DNA of 64,000 nt from Cognatishimia sp. SS12. Lineage in GTDB: Bacteria > Pseudomonadota > Alphaproteobacteria > Rhodobacterales > Rhodobacteraceae. The stretch covers positions 62,001 to 126,000 of the forward strand of contig NZ_JAQNCZ010000006.1 of assembly GCF_028369055.1 (NCBI RefSeq). Reading direction: 5' to 3'. Shown piece after piece: positions 11,340-21,018 of this stretch. Made by a program: the position numbers and the translations under genes. The notes beneath the pieces were generated by a model. The model was not told the DNA's origin, ran no database searches, and saw only the letters and a program-made list of their open reading frames with translations. Positions within the stretch are counted from its first letter, which is position 1. Every line of letters begins with the position of its first letter.

Positions 11340-13569
11340 AACCGCTCCTTTGGCACATGGTGTCACGCGCGGTTTCCTGCGATGCAGACAGAATGACTCG
11401 CTGCAAATTTGCGGCAGCTTCGGTCACATGGCCCCCCAATTCTGCCACATGTTCTGTGCCCCAGATCGCGCGCACCGCATCGCCCTGCGCGCCAAGATCA
11501 AAGGCATAGGTCGGCAGGCCTGTTGCCAGCGCCTCATGGGTGGTGAAAGAAAAAGTTTCCGGCCAGATCGAGGGGATCACCCAGTCGGTGATGCCATAGC
11601 GCCGGACCAAATCTGGCACCTCCGCCTGATCATAGGCCCCATGGACACGCAACCGCCGTGGCAATCGCTGCGCCGGATCGACCTGCCCGATCACGACCAG
11701 CCCTACACCAGCGGCGCGCAGCCCTTTGTAAAGTGCGGGCAGCAATGCAGCGCCCTTTTGATGGTTGATATTGCCCAGAACCGCGACCCTGCGCGGCTGG
11801 CCCGGACCGGGTGTAGGGCACCGAGGCATATGCTGCAAGGGAACATGCGGCACCACCCGCAGCCTGTCAGCGATATGCGGATAGGCCTGAGATACAATCG
11901 CGCGACTGTTTTCGGAAAAGACGTCGATGGCATCCGCCGCAGTCAGCAAAGCGCCCCAGGCGGCGCGCCATTCGTCAGGCTGCAGCGCGCCGCAGCCCTG
12001 CGCACGATCACCGCTTTCATCTGCCGGGACGCCCCTGTACCACCCGTCAGGTCCAAGCAAGGTATAAGACGGGCTGAGCGGCAGGTAATCATGGATCAAC
12101 ACGCCCAGCCCCCCGGCGCCGCGCAATGACAGCAAGGCGCGCGGCAGCGCCGCGACATCAGCCGCGCCAACCCCGCAGGAATAGATCAGGCGGCGATTTG
12201 GTGCCTCTGCAAGCAGGCGACGGATCAGGCGCAGATCATCGGTGGCTGCGCGGCACGCGCCAAAGGCGCCATGCACCTCGATCTGCCAGGCCCGCGCTGT
12301 GCCGACCCGCACCACCACAGCCGCACCGTTTTGGGCGACATGCTGACCGATACGCCGCTGCAAATCCATCTCGGCCCCGCCGCCCAAGGCATGCGCCAGA
12401 TAGATGGGCAAAGCACCAGATCCACGCGCCGCGACAGTTTCGGCAGCCCACCGCAGCGCCAAGGTTATACGCGGGCGCGCCAGTGGATCGCGCCGCAAAA
12501 ATTGCTGCACCGCTGTGTCAAATCCCGGATAACGCTGCTGCAATATCTGGCCCGCCCGCGCCAGCGCCGCCGCTTTCTCTGCCGGCTCGAAAGAGGCACC
12601 ACCGGCATGGGACACAAAGAGAGTCTGCGCCGCGAGGTGCACGCCCCCCAGGGCAGCCGCCCGCTGACACCAATCCACCTCTTCGCCATATCCGCGCCCA
12701 AACGCGCAATCCAGCTGCGGAATACGCGCCAAAAATTCACAAGACATTGCCATGCAAAACCCGACACCCGTGGGCAGCGCCACCGCCGGGCCAGCGGGCA
12801 GGTTCTGCGCGCAGTCATCAAGCGCGCTGGCCATGTCTTGCGGCATTTGCTGCGACTGACACATGGCGGGCACGCTGAGGATTTCTGCATTGTTTGACAA
12901 CGGCGTGACGCTCGCGACATCAGTCCGGGCAGCCAGCGGGGCCAACAGGCGGCTGGCCCAGCCCCTTGGCATCAGCGCATCTGAATTCAGCAAGACCACA
13001 GCGGGGCTACGAAGCACTTGCGCCTGTCGCCGCGCCGCGCGCAAGCCGCGATTGACCGCCCCGACAAACCCAAGATTGCGCGGGTTTTCCAACAGCGTCA
13101 CCCGTCCACTGGCCAGCGATTTCGCGCGGCCAAGATTGACCTGCTGCGACCATACGCGAAGGTATGGCCGGACAGATGCCTCTGTTGATGCGTCCTCCAC
13201 CAACACAAGATGCCAGGGCACTTCCGTGTGCCGCAGCAAAGCGTCGAGCGCGGCTTTTGTTTCCACAAAGGCATTGTGGACCGGCATCAGGATCACCACA
13301 GCGGGCGGCGGTGCAGGTTTCGGTGGCTGATCGGCAAGCGGTGCTAATTCTGGCACGTCGCCCAGATGCCCCGGTGCCAGCCCAAGCGCATCGCGCACAG
13401 CGCGCCGCGCCGCCGCGCGCCCAGCCTGCGGGCCACATAGTGCCCGCCAGATCTGCGGCACCGCGCGCGCCAACCGAAGCGCAAACCCCGGCCACAGCCA
13501 AGCGCGCGCTCCCGCGCTGCGGTGTTGCGCGCAGTAACGCCCATACAGCCGAAACACGCGTCTGATCAC
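11326..13569 (-). CDS. Two-domain glycosyltransferase (GT2 + GT4)
   Basis: The 747-residue protein joins two transferases. The N-terminal GT-A domain (about 85-330) has VVILMPVHNAF, LVLVEDAST and VVLLNSDALMPRGW, then the GYGEEVDWCQRA block. The C-terminal GT-B domain (about 400-735) has LAHALGGGAEM, RRVAVLGNINHQKG and an E-x7-E motif in PETFSFTTHEAL. Such fusions usually add two consecutive sugars to an O-antigen or capsule chain. GTG at 13569 has AAAAGG about six bases upstream. It forms an operon with the following Stf0-like sulfotransferase. No membrane segments are seen. Sugar specificities are unknown. Confidence 0.85.
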   Translation of the reverse strand: MIRRVFRLYGRYCAQHRSAGARAWLWPGFALRLARAVPQIWRALCGPQAGRAAARRAVRDALGLAPGHLGDVPELAPLADQPPKPAPPPAVVILMPVHNAFVETKAALDALLRHTEVPWHLVLVEDASTEASVRPYLRVWSQQVNLGRAKSLASGRVTLLENPRNLGFVGAVNRGLRAARRQAQVLRSPAVVLLNSDALMPRGWASRLLAPLAARTDVASVTPLSNNAEILSVPAMCQSQQMPQDMASALDDCAQNLPAGPAVALPTGVGFCMAMSCEFLARIPQLDCAFGRGYGEEVDWCQRAAALGGVHLAAQTLFVSHAGGASFEPAEKAAALARAGQILQQRYPGFDTAVQQFLRRDPLARPRITLALRWAAETVAARGSGALPIYLAHALGGGAEMDLQRRIGQHVAQNGAAVVVRVGTARAWQIEVHGAFGACRAATDDLRLIRRLLAEAPNRRLIYSCGVGAADVAALPRALLSLRGAGGLGVLIHDYLPLSPSYTLLGPDGWYRGVPADESGDRAQGCGALQPDEWRAAWGALLTAADAIDVFSENSRAIVSQAYPHIADRLRVVPHVPLQHMPRCPTPGPGQPRRVAVLGNINHQKGAALLPALYKGLRAAGVGLVVIGQVDPAQRLPRRLRVHGAYDQAEVPDLVRRYGITDWVIPSIWPETFSFTTHEALATGLPTYAFDLGAQGDAVRAIWGTEHVAELGGHVTEAAANLQRVILSASQETARDTMCQRSGYVRA

Positions 13570-13680
13570 AGCGCGCCTTTTCTATGAAGCAAAGATTTGC
13601 ACAGCATCCGTCGCCCCCAAAACCCATTGGTCCATCGACCCTAGGGGGCAGAGTGCTGCGCTTTGGTTAACGCGGCTGCG

Positions 13681-14562
13681 TCAGCTCTCCTCATCGTGGC
13701 GATAGGCGGCTTCAAGCGCGTCATAGTGACCTTTGTTGACGCTGTTTTGGCGCAACTCAAAACTCGCCAACGGGCCATCCAGATCCATACGCCCCTGATC
13801 TTGCAATTTCGACAGCGCCGTCTGCATCCCCAGCAGCGCGCCTTGCAAGGCGACATTGGCATAAAGCACCAAGGCAAAACCGGCCTGATCCAACGTGCCA
13901 AAATCCACAATGGGTGTCTTGCCGCCCACGACCAGATTGATCAGCTGCGGCGCGCCGGGCAGGCGGCTTGGAATGGCAAGCATTTCATCCATGCCCTGCG
14001 GCGCTTCGACAAAGGTGATATCGGCGCCGTCTTCGATAAAGGCGGCCGCGCGGTCAATCGCGGCATTCATGCCCAGCGTGGCCCGCGCATCCGTGCGCGC
14101 CACGATCAGAAAATTTTCATCCCTGCGCGCATCCACCGCCGCTTTGATCCGGCTGCGCGCCTCGCTTAGACCCACCACATCCTTACCGGAAAAATGCCCA
14201 CATTTCTTGGGCATTCGCTGATCTTCGATCTGAATGGCGCTGGCCCCGGCATTTTCCAGCATGCGCACGCTGTGATGGACGTTGACGGCGTTGCCAAACC
14301 CGGTGTCCGCATCCACGACCAACGGCAGATCCGTGACATTTCGAATGGCACTGACATGCTGCACCAGATCGGGCAGCGCCACAAAGCCGTGATCCGGCAT
14401 GCCATAATAGGTGTTTGTCAGCCCTGCGCCCGAAAGGTAGATCGCCTCAAACCCCAGCCCGTCAATCACCCGCGCTGCCAGCGCATTTGCGGCACCGGGC
14501 ATCAGAATAGCGCCGCCTTTGGCGAGGCGGTCTTTGAATGTCTTGTTGATCATCTGGGACAT
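13681..14562 (-). CDS. Isocitrate lyase/PEP mutase family lyase
   Basis: The 293-residue TIM-barrel enzyme carries the Mg-binding block VVDADTGFGNA, the IEDQ block and the PKKCGHFSGK loop, in which K-K-C-G-H is the catalytic flexible-loop signature of lyases. These residues fit methylisocitrate lyase, 2,3-dimethylmalate lyase or oxaloacetate decarboxylase rather than PEP mutase itself, which lacks the Cys-Gly-His. The start at ATG 14562 has AAAGGATC upstream; the frame is open 14 codons further. Next to it are an IclR regulator and a divergent aconitase-family dehydratase. A dehydratase followed by a C-C lyase is the logic of the methylcitrate and dimethylmalate routes. The substrate is not determined. 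Confidence 0.8.
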   Translation of the reverse strand: MSQMINKTFKDRLAKGGAILMPGAANALAARVIDGLGFEAIYLSGAGLTNTYYGMPDHGFVALPDLVQHVSAIRNVTDLPLVVDADTGFGNAVNVHHSVRMLENAGASAIQIEDQRMPKKCGHFSGKDVVGLSEARSRIKAAVDARRDENFLIVARTDARATLGMNAAIDRAAAFIEDGADITFVEAPQGMDEMLAIPSRLPGAPQLINLVVGGKTPIVDFGTLDQAGFALVLYANVALQGALLGMQTALSKLQDQGRMDLDGPLASFELRQNSVNKGHYDALEAAYRHDEES

Positions 14563-14666
14563 AGCGGATCCTTTCGCAAAAAGCGGTCTGACGTGCTGCC
14601 GCATAGGTAGCGCCGGTCACGTACCCGCCGCAAGACGGGGGAGCGCACGTTCTCCTCTGCAAAATC

Positions 14667-15332
14667 TTATCCCAGACCCGCGGCCAAGGTTTCAAGCAAC
14701 GGGATCACACGGGCGCGCGCCTCTGCATCAAACCGATTGACCAGCCCCGATACCGTCAGCGCCCCAAGCAAATCGCCGCCCCCGGAAAACACGGGCGTTG
14801 AAACCGATGCAATATTCGGATTGGTCTGGCCGATGGATTGCGCCGTCCCATTCTGATTAAACGCCGACAGATCGGCCAAAGGCTCCCCTGTGAAATGACG
14901 CAGCACCATCCCGGATGCGCCGGTACGCAGGTTCAGCCGCATGCCTTCCTCCACATGAAAGCGTAGCAAATTGGGGGAGTTTTCGCGATAAAGACACACG
15001 CGATCATTGCCCGCACGCACGTAGAACGACGCGGTTTCCCCTGAAAATTCAACAAGTTGCCTCAGAGCCGGGGCCACATCTTCGCGGCGGGCAAATTCAC
15101 GGCGGAAAATCAGGCCCAGCCGCCAGACCGAAGGCCCCACACTGAAAATCCCTGCGCTGTCGCGCTGAATAAACCCGTAAATCGCCAGGCTGGTGGTCAG
15201 GCGCAGGATCGTGCTTTTGTGCAGCCCGGTTTCCTCGGCCAGCTCCGCCAGTGACATCGTGGGTTTTTGCGCCGAAAATGCCGATAGGATCGACATCGCC
15301 CGCTCCACGCTTTCTGTCCGTTTCGCCCCCAT
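14667..15332 (-). CDS. IclR-family transcriptional regulator
   Basis: The 221-residue protein has an N-terminal winged helix (SVERAMSILSAF...MSLAELAEETGLHKSTILRLTTSLAIYGFI, about 7-58). An IclR effector domain follows (TASFYVRAGNDRVCLYRENS, ...GASGMVLRHF...). The C terminus is slightly short for the family (usually 240-260). It is encoded just upstream of the lyase on the same strand and diverges from the aconitase-family gene with about 100 bp between. That position suggests it controls both in response to their substrate or product. Confidence 0.88.
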   Translation of the reverse strand: MGAKRTESVERAMSILSAFSAQKPTMSLAELAEETGLHKSTILRLTTSLAIYGFIQRDSAGIFSVGPSVWRLGLIFRREFARREDVAPALRQLVEFSGETASFYVRAGNDRVCLYRENSPNLLRFHVEEGMRLNLRTGASGMVLRHFTGEPLADLSAFNQNGTAQSIGQTNPNIASVSTPVFSGGGDLLGALTVSGLVNRFDAEARARVIPLLETLAAGLG

Positions 15333-15433
15333 GACCGCTGGCCCCTACGTTCTCTCTAGTAAAATCAATCAAACGCCAGCTTGCGCGCTTGGCCCACGAA
15401 AGTCTAGCCATCGTGAAACGCACGGAGGCCCGA

Positions 15434-18025
15434 ATGCATAGCAACGTCATCACCAGACCGCTCGCCAACACAGATTTTGTGACCATTGATATCGACGCGC
15501 TGCTGGGCGCACAGCGCGCGCGCCTGCCTTATGCGTTGCGCGCGTTGGCTGAAATCGCGGCGCGTCATTCTGATCACGGCGAAGCCGCGCTGACTGTGGC
15601 CGCGCGAGACGGCGGCACCATTCCTTTCCGCCCGGCGAGACTGCTGCTGCACGATATGCTCGGCATTCCGGCACTGGTCGACATTATGGCGATGCGCGAT
15701 CATATCGCCGCACATGGCGGCGACCCGGAAACGGTCGACATGAGCCTGCCGGTTGATCTGATCATTGATCACGCCATGTCGATCAACCATTGGGCCGACC
15801 GCTTTGCGCTTCAAAAGAACATGGATCGGGAATTTGAAATCAACCGCGAACGCTTTGCCTTTCTCAAAGCCTGCGCGGCACGCTTCCCGAACTTGCGTGT
15901 TGTGCCCCCCGGCGGCGGCATTTGCCATCAGGTGAATTTGGAATACCTCGGGCAGGTTGTCCTGCCCGCCGCCGAAAACCCGCAGTTGTTGACCCCCGAC
16001 AGCTGCCTGGGCACCGACAGCCATACCACCATGATCAACGGGCTTGGCAGTCTCGGCTGGGGGATCGGCGGGCTGGAGGCGGAAGCCTTGCTTTTTGGCG
16101 AAACCTCGCCCCTGAATGTGCCCGAAGTGATCGGCGTTGAGCTGACCGGCACCCCCAGCCATGACATCACGGCCACCGATATCGCGCTGGTGCTGGCCGA
16201 AAAGCTGCGGGTCTTTGGCGTGGTTGACAGGTTCGTGGAACTCTTTGGCCCCGGCTATCCGAATCTGTCAGTCCCGGATCGCGCCACGCTGGCAAATATG
16301 GCACCGGAATACGGCAGTACCATCGTCAATTGCCCCGTCGATGACAACACGCTGCGCTATATGCGCGAGACCGGGCGCGGCCAACATCTGGCGCGCACCG
16401 AAGCCTATTGCCGCACGCAGGGCCTCTGGGCGGACGGGGCCACCAGCGCCATAGAATATGACGCCGTGATCTCTGTCGATCTATCGGCAATTGGCCGCTC
16501 AGTGGCGGGCCCCGCGCGGCCAGAACAGCGCATTGACCTTGGGGCTGCCGCGGCGACGCTTGCGCCGAACCACGACAAGGCCAGCGCCCGCCGCGTGCCG
16601 GTTGAGGGCATGGATCACGATATGGGTGATGGCGATGTGATCCTTGCCGCAATCACCAGCTGCACCAATACCGCCAATCCGCGCAATATGGTCTTGGCTG
16701 GCCTCGTGGCGCGCAACGCTGTCGCGCGGGGGCTGACGGTGAAGCCACATGTCAAAACTTCGCTGGCCCCGGGCTCGCGCGTGGTGGCGAAATACCTGGA
16801 AAGCAGCGGGCTGCAAGATGATCTCTCGGCCCTTGGGTTTGACATCGCCGCCTTCTCTTGTTCGACCTGCAACGGCATGTCAGGCCCGCTGCACCCGGCG
16901 CATGAGGCGGTGATCAAAGATCAGGATATCGAAGGGGTCGCGGTGCTTTCGGGCAATCGCAATTTCGCCGGGCGCATTCACCCCCTTGCGGGCCGCAACG
17001 TGATCGCGGCCCCGCCCTATGTGGTTGCCTATGCGCTGGCGGGCAGCATTCACACCGACCTGACGGGCGCGCCGCTTGGCCATGATCGCGACGGGCAACC
17101 TGTCTATCTGGCCGACCTCTGGCCGACGGCCGAAGAGGTGGCCGACATCATCACGACCCATGTGACGCCCGATGCGTTTCAGCGCAATTACGCTGAAATA
17201 GACTCGGTTAATCCCAGCTGGACCGCCCTGCCGACCAGCACGGACCGCTATGATTGGGTGCCGTCGACCTATGTGTCCTTTCCACCATTCATCCGCGCAA
17301 TCACAGCAACAGCCGCGCCGCTCGAGCCGCTGTCAGGGCTGCGCCCGCTGGTCATTCTGGGCGATAGCGTGACGACCGATCATATTTCCCCGTCCGGCAT
17401 CATCACACGCGAGTCTGCCGCCGGTCAGTATTTGATGGCACAAGGTGTGGCGCATGCTGATTTTAATTCATTTGGCACAAGGCGCGGCTGTTCAGACGTG
17501 ATCATCCGCTCGTGCTTTGCCAATTACCGGCTGCGCAACGAAATGCTGCCCGGCAGCGAAGGCAGCGTGACCTGCCTCTATCCCGAGGGCCGCGAGGTCA
17601 GCGTATTTGAGGCCATCGAAACCTACAAGGCGCGCGATCAGCAACTGGTGGTCATCGGCGGCAAAGAATATGGGTGCGGCTCCTCGCGCGACACCGCCGC
17701 CAAAGCGCCCTGGCTTGCAGGCATTCGGGCTGTGATTGCCGAAAGCTTTGAACGCATTCACCGCTCAAATCTGGTGAATATGGGCATCGCGCCGCTGTGC
17801 TTCCCGGACGGGGTGGATCGCAAAATCCTTGGCCTGACCGGGGCGGAGCAGTTTGACATTCATTTCGCCCAAGATCTGAAAAGCGCGCGGCTGATCATTC
17901 ACCGCGAGGATGGCAGCACCACAGAAACCCCGCTTGAGTTGCGGCTTTACAATGCGGCAGAGCGCGCGACTTTTGCGGCAGGCGGGCTGCTTCCGCGCGC
18001 CTTCCGCGATTTCTTGGCCGCGTAA
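15434..18025 (+). CDS. Aconitase-family hydratase (AcnA/AcnD-like)
   Basis: The 863-residue protein spans the full aconitase plus swivel domains and should bind a [4Fe-4S] cluster. Cluster ligands are visible as SCTNT (about residue 409) and FSCSTCNGMSGPL (C475 and C478). GTDSHTTMINGLG and the C-terminal swivel motif GSSRDTAAK are also present. The blocks CNGMSG and NFAGRIHP recall AcnD-type 2-methylisocitrate dehydratases, while GTDSHTTMING is AcnA-like, so I leave the subtype open. The start at ATG 15434 has GGAGG upstream; the frame opens 15 codons earlier. It diverges from the IclR and lyase genes and ends a few bases from convergent pgm. It may be a pathway-specific paralogue rather than the TCA-cycle enzyme. 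Confidence 0.85.
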   Translation: MHSNVITRPLANTDFVTIDIDALLGAQRARLPYALRALAEIAARHSDHGEAALTVAARDGGTIPFRPARLLLHDMLGIPALVDIMAMRDHIAAHGGDPETVDMSLPVDLIIDHAMSINHWADRFALQKNMDREFEINRERFAFLKACAARFPNLRVVPPGGGICHQVNLEYLGQVVLPAAENPQLLTPDSCLGTDSHTTMINGLGSLGWGIGGLEAEALLFGETSPLNVPEVIGVELTGTPSHDITATDIALVLAEKLRVFGVVDRFVELFGPGYPNLSVPDRATLANMAPEYGSTIVNCPVDDNTLRYMRETGRGQHLARTEAYCRTQGLWADGATSAIEYDAVISVDLSAIGRSVAGPARPEQRIDLGAAAATLAPNHDKASARRVPVEGMDHDMGDGDVILAAITSCTNTANPRNMVLAGLVARNAVARGLTVKPHVKTSLAPGSRVVAKYLESSGLQDDLSALGFDIAAFSCSTCNGMSGPLHPAHEAVIKDQDIEGVAVLSGNRNFAGRIHPLAGRNVIAAPPYVVAYALAGSIHTDLTGAPLGHDRDGQPVYLADLWPTAEEVADIITTHVTPDAFQRNYAEIDSVNPSWTALPTSTDRYDWVPSTYVSFPPFIRAITATAAPLEPLSGLRPLVILGDSVTTDHISPSGIITRESAAGQYLMAQGVAHADFNSFGTRRGCSDVIIRSCFANYRLRNEMLPGSEGSVTCLYPEGREVSVFEAIETYKARDQQLVVIGGKEYGCGSSRDTAAKAPWLAGIRAVIAESFERIHRSNLVNMGIAPLCFPDGVDRKILGLTGAEQFDIHFAQDLKSARLIIHREDGSTTETPLELRLYNAAERATFAAGGLLPRAFRDFLAA

Positions 18026-18030
18026 TCACA

Positions 18031-19659
18031 TCACGTGATGACATCGGGCGCGTCGCGCCCGGTGCGCGCCAACCCGGCGATGGCATGAATGGCCGCCGCT
18101 ACCGGGGCAAGGGCGACGGAGGTATCAAGGTTAAGCGCCCCATCCCCCGGCGTGTAGCTTTGCAAATAAACCCGCAGGGTCGCCCCTTCGGTGCCGGTGC
18201 CGGACAGGCGCAGCACGGCGCGTGCGCCGCCCTCAAAATAGACCCGCAGACCCTGCGCATGGCTTTCCGACTGATCCACCGGATCGACATAAGAAAACTC
18301 ATCCGCGGCACTGACCGTGAGCGCCCCAAAACTCTCGCCAGGCAAATCGCCAAGCCGCGCGCGCAGCTGCGACATGACCTCTTCGGCGACGGGTTTTGGC
18401 AGCGCCTCGTAATCGTGCCGCGCATAATAATCGCGCCCGAAGGTCTGCCAATGATCCTGCATAATGGCCGGCAGGCTTTCGCCGCGCTCCGCCAGAATAT
18501 TGAGCCACAGCAGCACCGCCCAAAGCCCATCTTTTTCGCGTACGTGATCAGAGCCTGTTCCAGCGCTTTCTTCGCCACAGAGCGTCACGCGCCCCGCATC
18601 CAGCAGATTGCCAAAGAACTTCCACCCGGTTGGCGTTTCATATGGCGCGACGCCCAATTTCTCGGCCACGCGGTCCACCGCCGCCGAGGTCGGCATAGAG
18701 CGCGCCACCCCAGCAATGCCCGCCGTGTAGGCCGGGGCCAGATGCGCATTGGCCGCCAGCACCGCAAGGCTGTCTGAGGGTGACACAAACAGCCCGGGCC
18801 CCACGATCATATTGCGATCCCCATCGCCATCAGAGGCGGCGCCAAAATCGGGGGCGCGATCTGACATCATTTCGCTCATCAACTCATGCGCCCAGACCGG
18901 GTTCGGATCCGGGTGGCCACCGCCAAAATCAGGCGAGGGCGTGGCATTGATCACCGTGCCGCTGGCCGCGCCAAGCTCTTCTTCCAGAATGCGGCGCGCA
19001 TAGGGGCCGGTCACAGCGTGCATCGCATCAAACCGCATGGAAAACCCGCCCGCAAACAGCGCGCGGATTTTGTCAAAATCAAACAGCTCGGCCATCAAAG
19101 CGGCGTAATCGTCAACCGGGTCGACCACCGTCAGCAACATTCCGGCGATCTCGCTGGTGCCAATCTGCGCCAAATCCGCATCCTTGGCCTCCGCGATATG
19201 ATAGCGGGTGAGGCTGGCGGCACTGTCGCTGATTTTCCGGGTGATCGCCTCTGGCGCTGGCCCGCCATTGTCGATGTTGTATTTCAGGCCAAAGTCCGCA
19301 TCGATGCCGCCAGGGTTGTGACTGGCGGATAGGATCAGCCCGCCATCGGCCCCAAGCTTGCGGATCAGATGAGAGGCCGCAGGGGTCGACAGCAAGCCGC
19401 CCTGCCCAACCGTCACCTGCGCCGCGCCATTGGCCGCCGCGATTTTCAGAATGGTCTGAATCGCCTCTGCGTTAAAAAACCGGCCATCCCCGCCGACAAC
19501 AAAATGTTTGCCCTGCGCCCCGCCAATGGCGTCGAAAATCGCCTGAACGAAATTTTCCAAATACCCGGGCTGCATGAACACGCGGGTTTTCTTGCGCAGC
19601 CCCGAGGTGCCGGGGATCTGATCATCAAATGGCGTGGTCGAGGTTTCGGTGCTGGCCAT
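18031..19659 (-). CDS. pgm: Phosphoglucomutase (alpha-D-glucose 1,6-bisphosphate-dependent)
   Basis: The 542-residue cytoplasmic enzyme interconverts glucose 1-phosphate and glucose 6-phosphate. It carries the phosphoserine loop SASHNPGG, the Mg-binding DGDGDR and the sugar-binding GEESAGTGSDH. The N terminus (PGTSGLRKKTRVF) and length match the long Pgm class of alphaproteobacteria. The start at ATG 19659 has AGGAG about eight bases upstream; the frame is open for 61 more codons that do not resemble Pgm. It lies 73 bp downstream of fbp on the same strand, a likely gluconeogenesis and sugar-nucleotide supply operon next to the capsule locus. Confidence 0.95.
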   Translation of the reverse strand: MASTETSTTPFDDQIPGTSGLRKKTRVFMQPGYLENFVQAIFDAIGGAQGKHFVVGGDGRFFNAEAIQTILKIAAANGAAQVTVGQGGLLSTPAASHLIRKLGADGGLILSASHNPGGIDADFGLKYNIDNGGPAPEAITRKISDSAASLTRYHIAEAKDADLAQIGTSEIAGMLLTVVDPVDDYAALMAELFDFDKIRALFAGGFSMRFDAMHAVTGPYARRILEEELGAASGTVINATPSPDFGGGHPDPNPVWAHELMSEMMSDRAPDFGAASDGDGDRNMIVGPGLFVSPSDSLAVLAANAHLAPAYTAGIAGVARSMPTSAAVDRVAEKLGVAPYETPTGWKFFGNLLDAGRVTLCGEESAGTGSDHVREKDGLWAVLLWLNILAERGESLPAIMQDHWQTFGRDYYARHDYEALPKPVAEEVMSQLRARLGDLPGESFGALTVSAADEFSYVDPVDQSESHAQGLRVYFEGGARAVLRLSGTGTEGATLRVYLQSYTPGDGALNLDTSVALAPVAAAIHAIAGLARTGRDAPDVIT

Positions 19660-19732
19660 TGGGCTCTCCTGCTCATCATCTGGCAGGGGGTCAATACATC
19701 CGGGGCCATCGCCCCGGCCCTGCCCTAGTAGG

Positions 19733-20740
19733 TTAAGAATTGTGGTAGTCGTCCAGTAAATCAATCTCTTCGGACGACCCCAGCAGCACAGGTACGCGCT
19801 GGTGCAGATCGCTGGGCGCAACGTCCAGAATACGGCTGCCACCGACAGAGGCTTTGCCGCCCGCCTGTTCTATGATGAACCCCATGGGGTTTGCTTCATA
19901 CAGCAGGCGCAAACGGCCGCCCATGTCGGCGTTCTGCGTATCGACGGGATACAAGAACACCCCGCCCCGGGTCAGAATGCGGTGCACTTCGGCCACCATC
20001 GAGGCCACCCAGCGCATGTTGAAATTCTTGCCGCGCGGGCCGTCACTGCCGTGCAGACATTCATCGACATAGCGGGCCACCGGCGGGTACCAGTATTTCT
20101 GGCGGCTGGCATTGATGGCAAATTCATTGGTTGCGGCGGGCACCGTCATATTAGGGAAGGTCAGCAAGAATTCCCCGGTGCCATTGAGGTGGGTAAAGCC
20201 ATTAACCCCATCGCCCGTCGTCACCACAAGTGAGGTCGACGGCCCATAAAGCGCATAGCCCGCGCAGACCTGTTTCTGCCCGGCAATCAATACAGCAGCG
20301 TCATCCGTGCTGGACAGATCCTCCTCAAGCTCGACAATCGAAAAGATCGAGCCGACCGAGATATTGAGTTCAAGGTTGGATGACCCGTCGAGCGGGTCGA
20401 AATAGACGATGTAGTCGCCTTTCTTCGGCGCGTCTTTCTGCCAGACCACATTGTCCAGCTCTTCTGAGACCAGCGCCGCAACACGGCTGGTATTGGCGCA
20501 ATGCAGCATGAATTGATCATTGGCGATCACATCAAGCTGCTTTTGCGTTTCGCCTTGCACATTTGTGTCTTCGGTCGCGCCCAGCGTGCCGGAAAACGCG
20601 CCGCTGCGGATCTGGTGCGAAATGATGCGACAGGCGGTGGCGATATCTTCGAGCAGAAAGATCAGGTCTTTTGTCACGCCAACGCGGCGATGCTCTTGCA
20701 GCATGAATTGGCGGAACGTGATGTGCTCTGATTTGGTCAT
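19733..20740 (-). CDS. fbp: Class 1 fructose-1,6-bisphosphatase
   Basis: The 335-residue enzyme dephosphorylates fructose 1,6-bisphosphate in gluconeogenesis. It shows VSEELDN, the metal-binding YFDPLDGSSNLELNISVGSIFSI block, and the C-terminal RLLYEANPMGFIIEQAGGKAS substrate region of class I FBPases. The start at ATG 20740 has AAAGGAAG about six bases upstream; the frame is open 11 codons further. It precedes pgm on the same strand. Confidence 0.95.
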   Translation of the reverse strand: MTKSEHITFRQFMLQEHRRVGVTKDLIFLLEDIATACRIISHQIRSGAFSGTLGATEDTNVQGETQKQLDVIANDQFMLHCANTSRVAALVSEELDNVVWQKDAPKKGDYIVYFDPLDGSSNLELNISVGSIFSIVELEEDLSSTDDAAVLIAGQKQVCAGYALYGPSTSLVVTTGDGVNGFTHLNGTGEFLLTFPNMTVPAATNEFAINASRQKYWYPPVARYVDECLHGSDGPRGKNFNMRWVASMVAEVHRILTRGGVFLYPVDTQNADMGGRLRLLYEANPMGFIIEQAGGKASVGGSRILDVAPSDLHQRVPVLLGSSEEIDLLDDYHNS

Positions 20741-21018
20741 GGGTCTTCCTTTGGCCGGCTGACGTGCGGTCATGCCCTGCGTTTATGGCATCCGCCGGGC
20801 AGAGCCAACCATATTGCCATGACATTCTTATGTCTGATCCCAAGCGTGCTGCGGCTGCCACCGAAACGACAGCAACCGCTTAGATTTTGCGCAGATGCAG
20901 ACTCCGGCGCTGCGACCGCGCCGTCAGCACCGTTACACTACGCAAGGTCTGTGCCGCCCTCATCGCTTTAGCGGTGGCAACCAGCGCGAGCATCCCATAA
21001 CATGCTGTTTTGATTTAT

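Noticed and set aside
18029-18040. CATCACGTGATG palindrome at the acn/pgm junction as an operator
   Set aside because: It lies between and within the ends of two convergent genes with no promoter to regulate; at most a weak transcript end.
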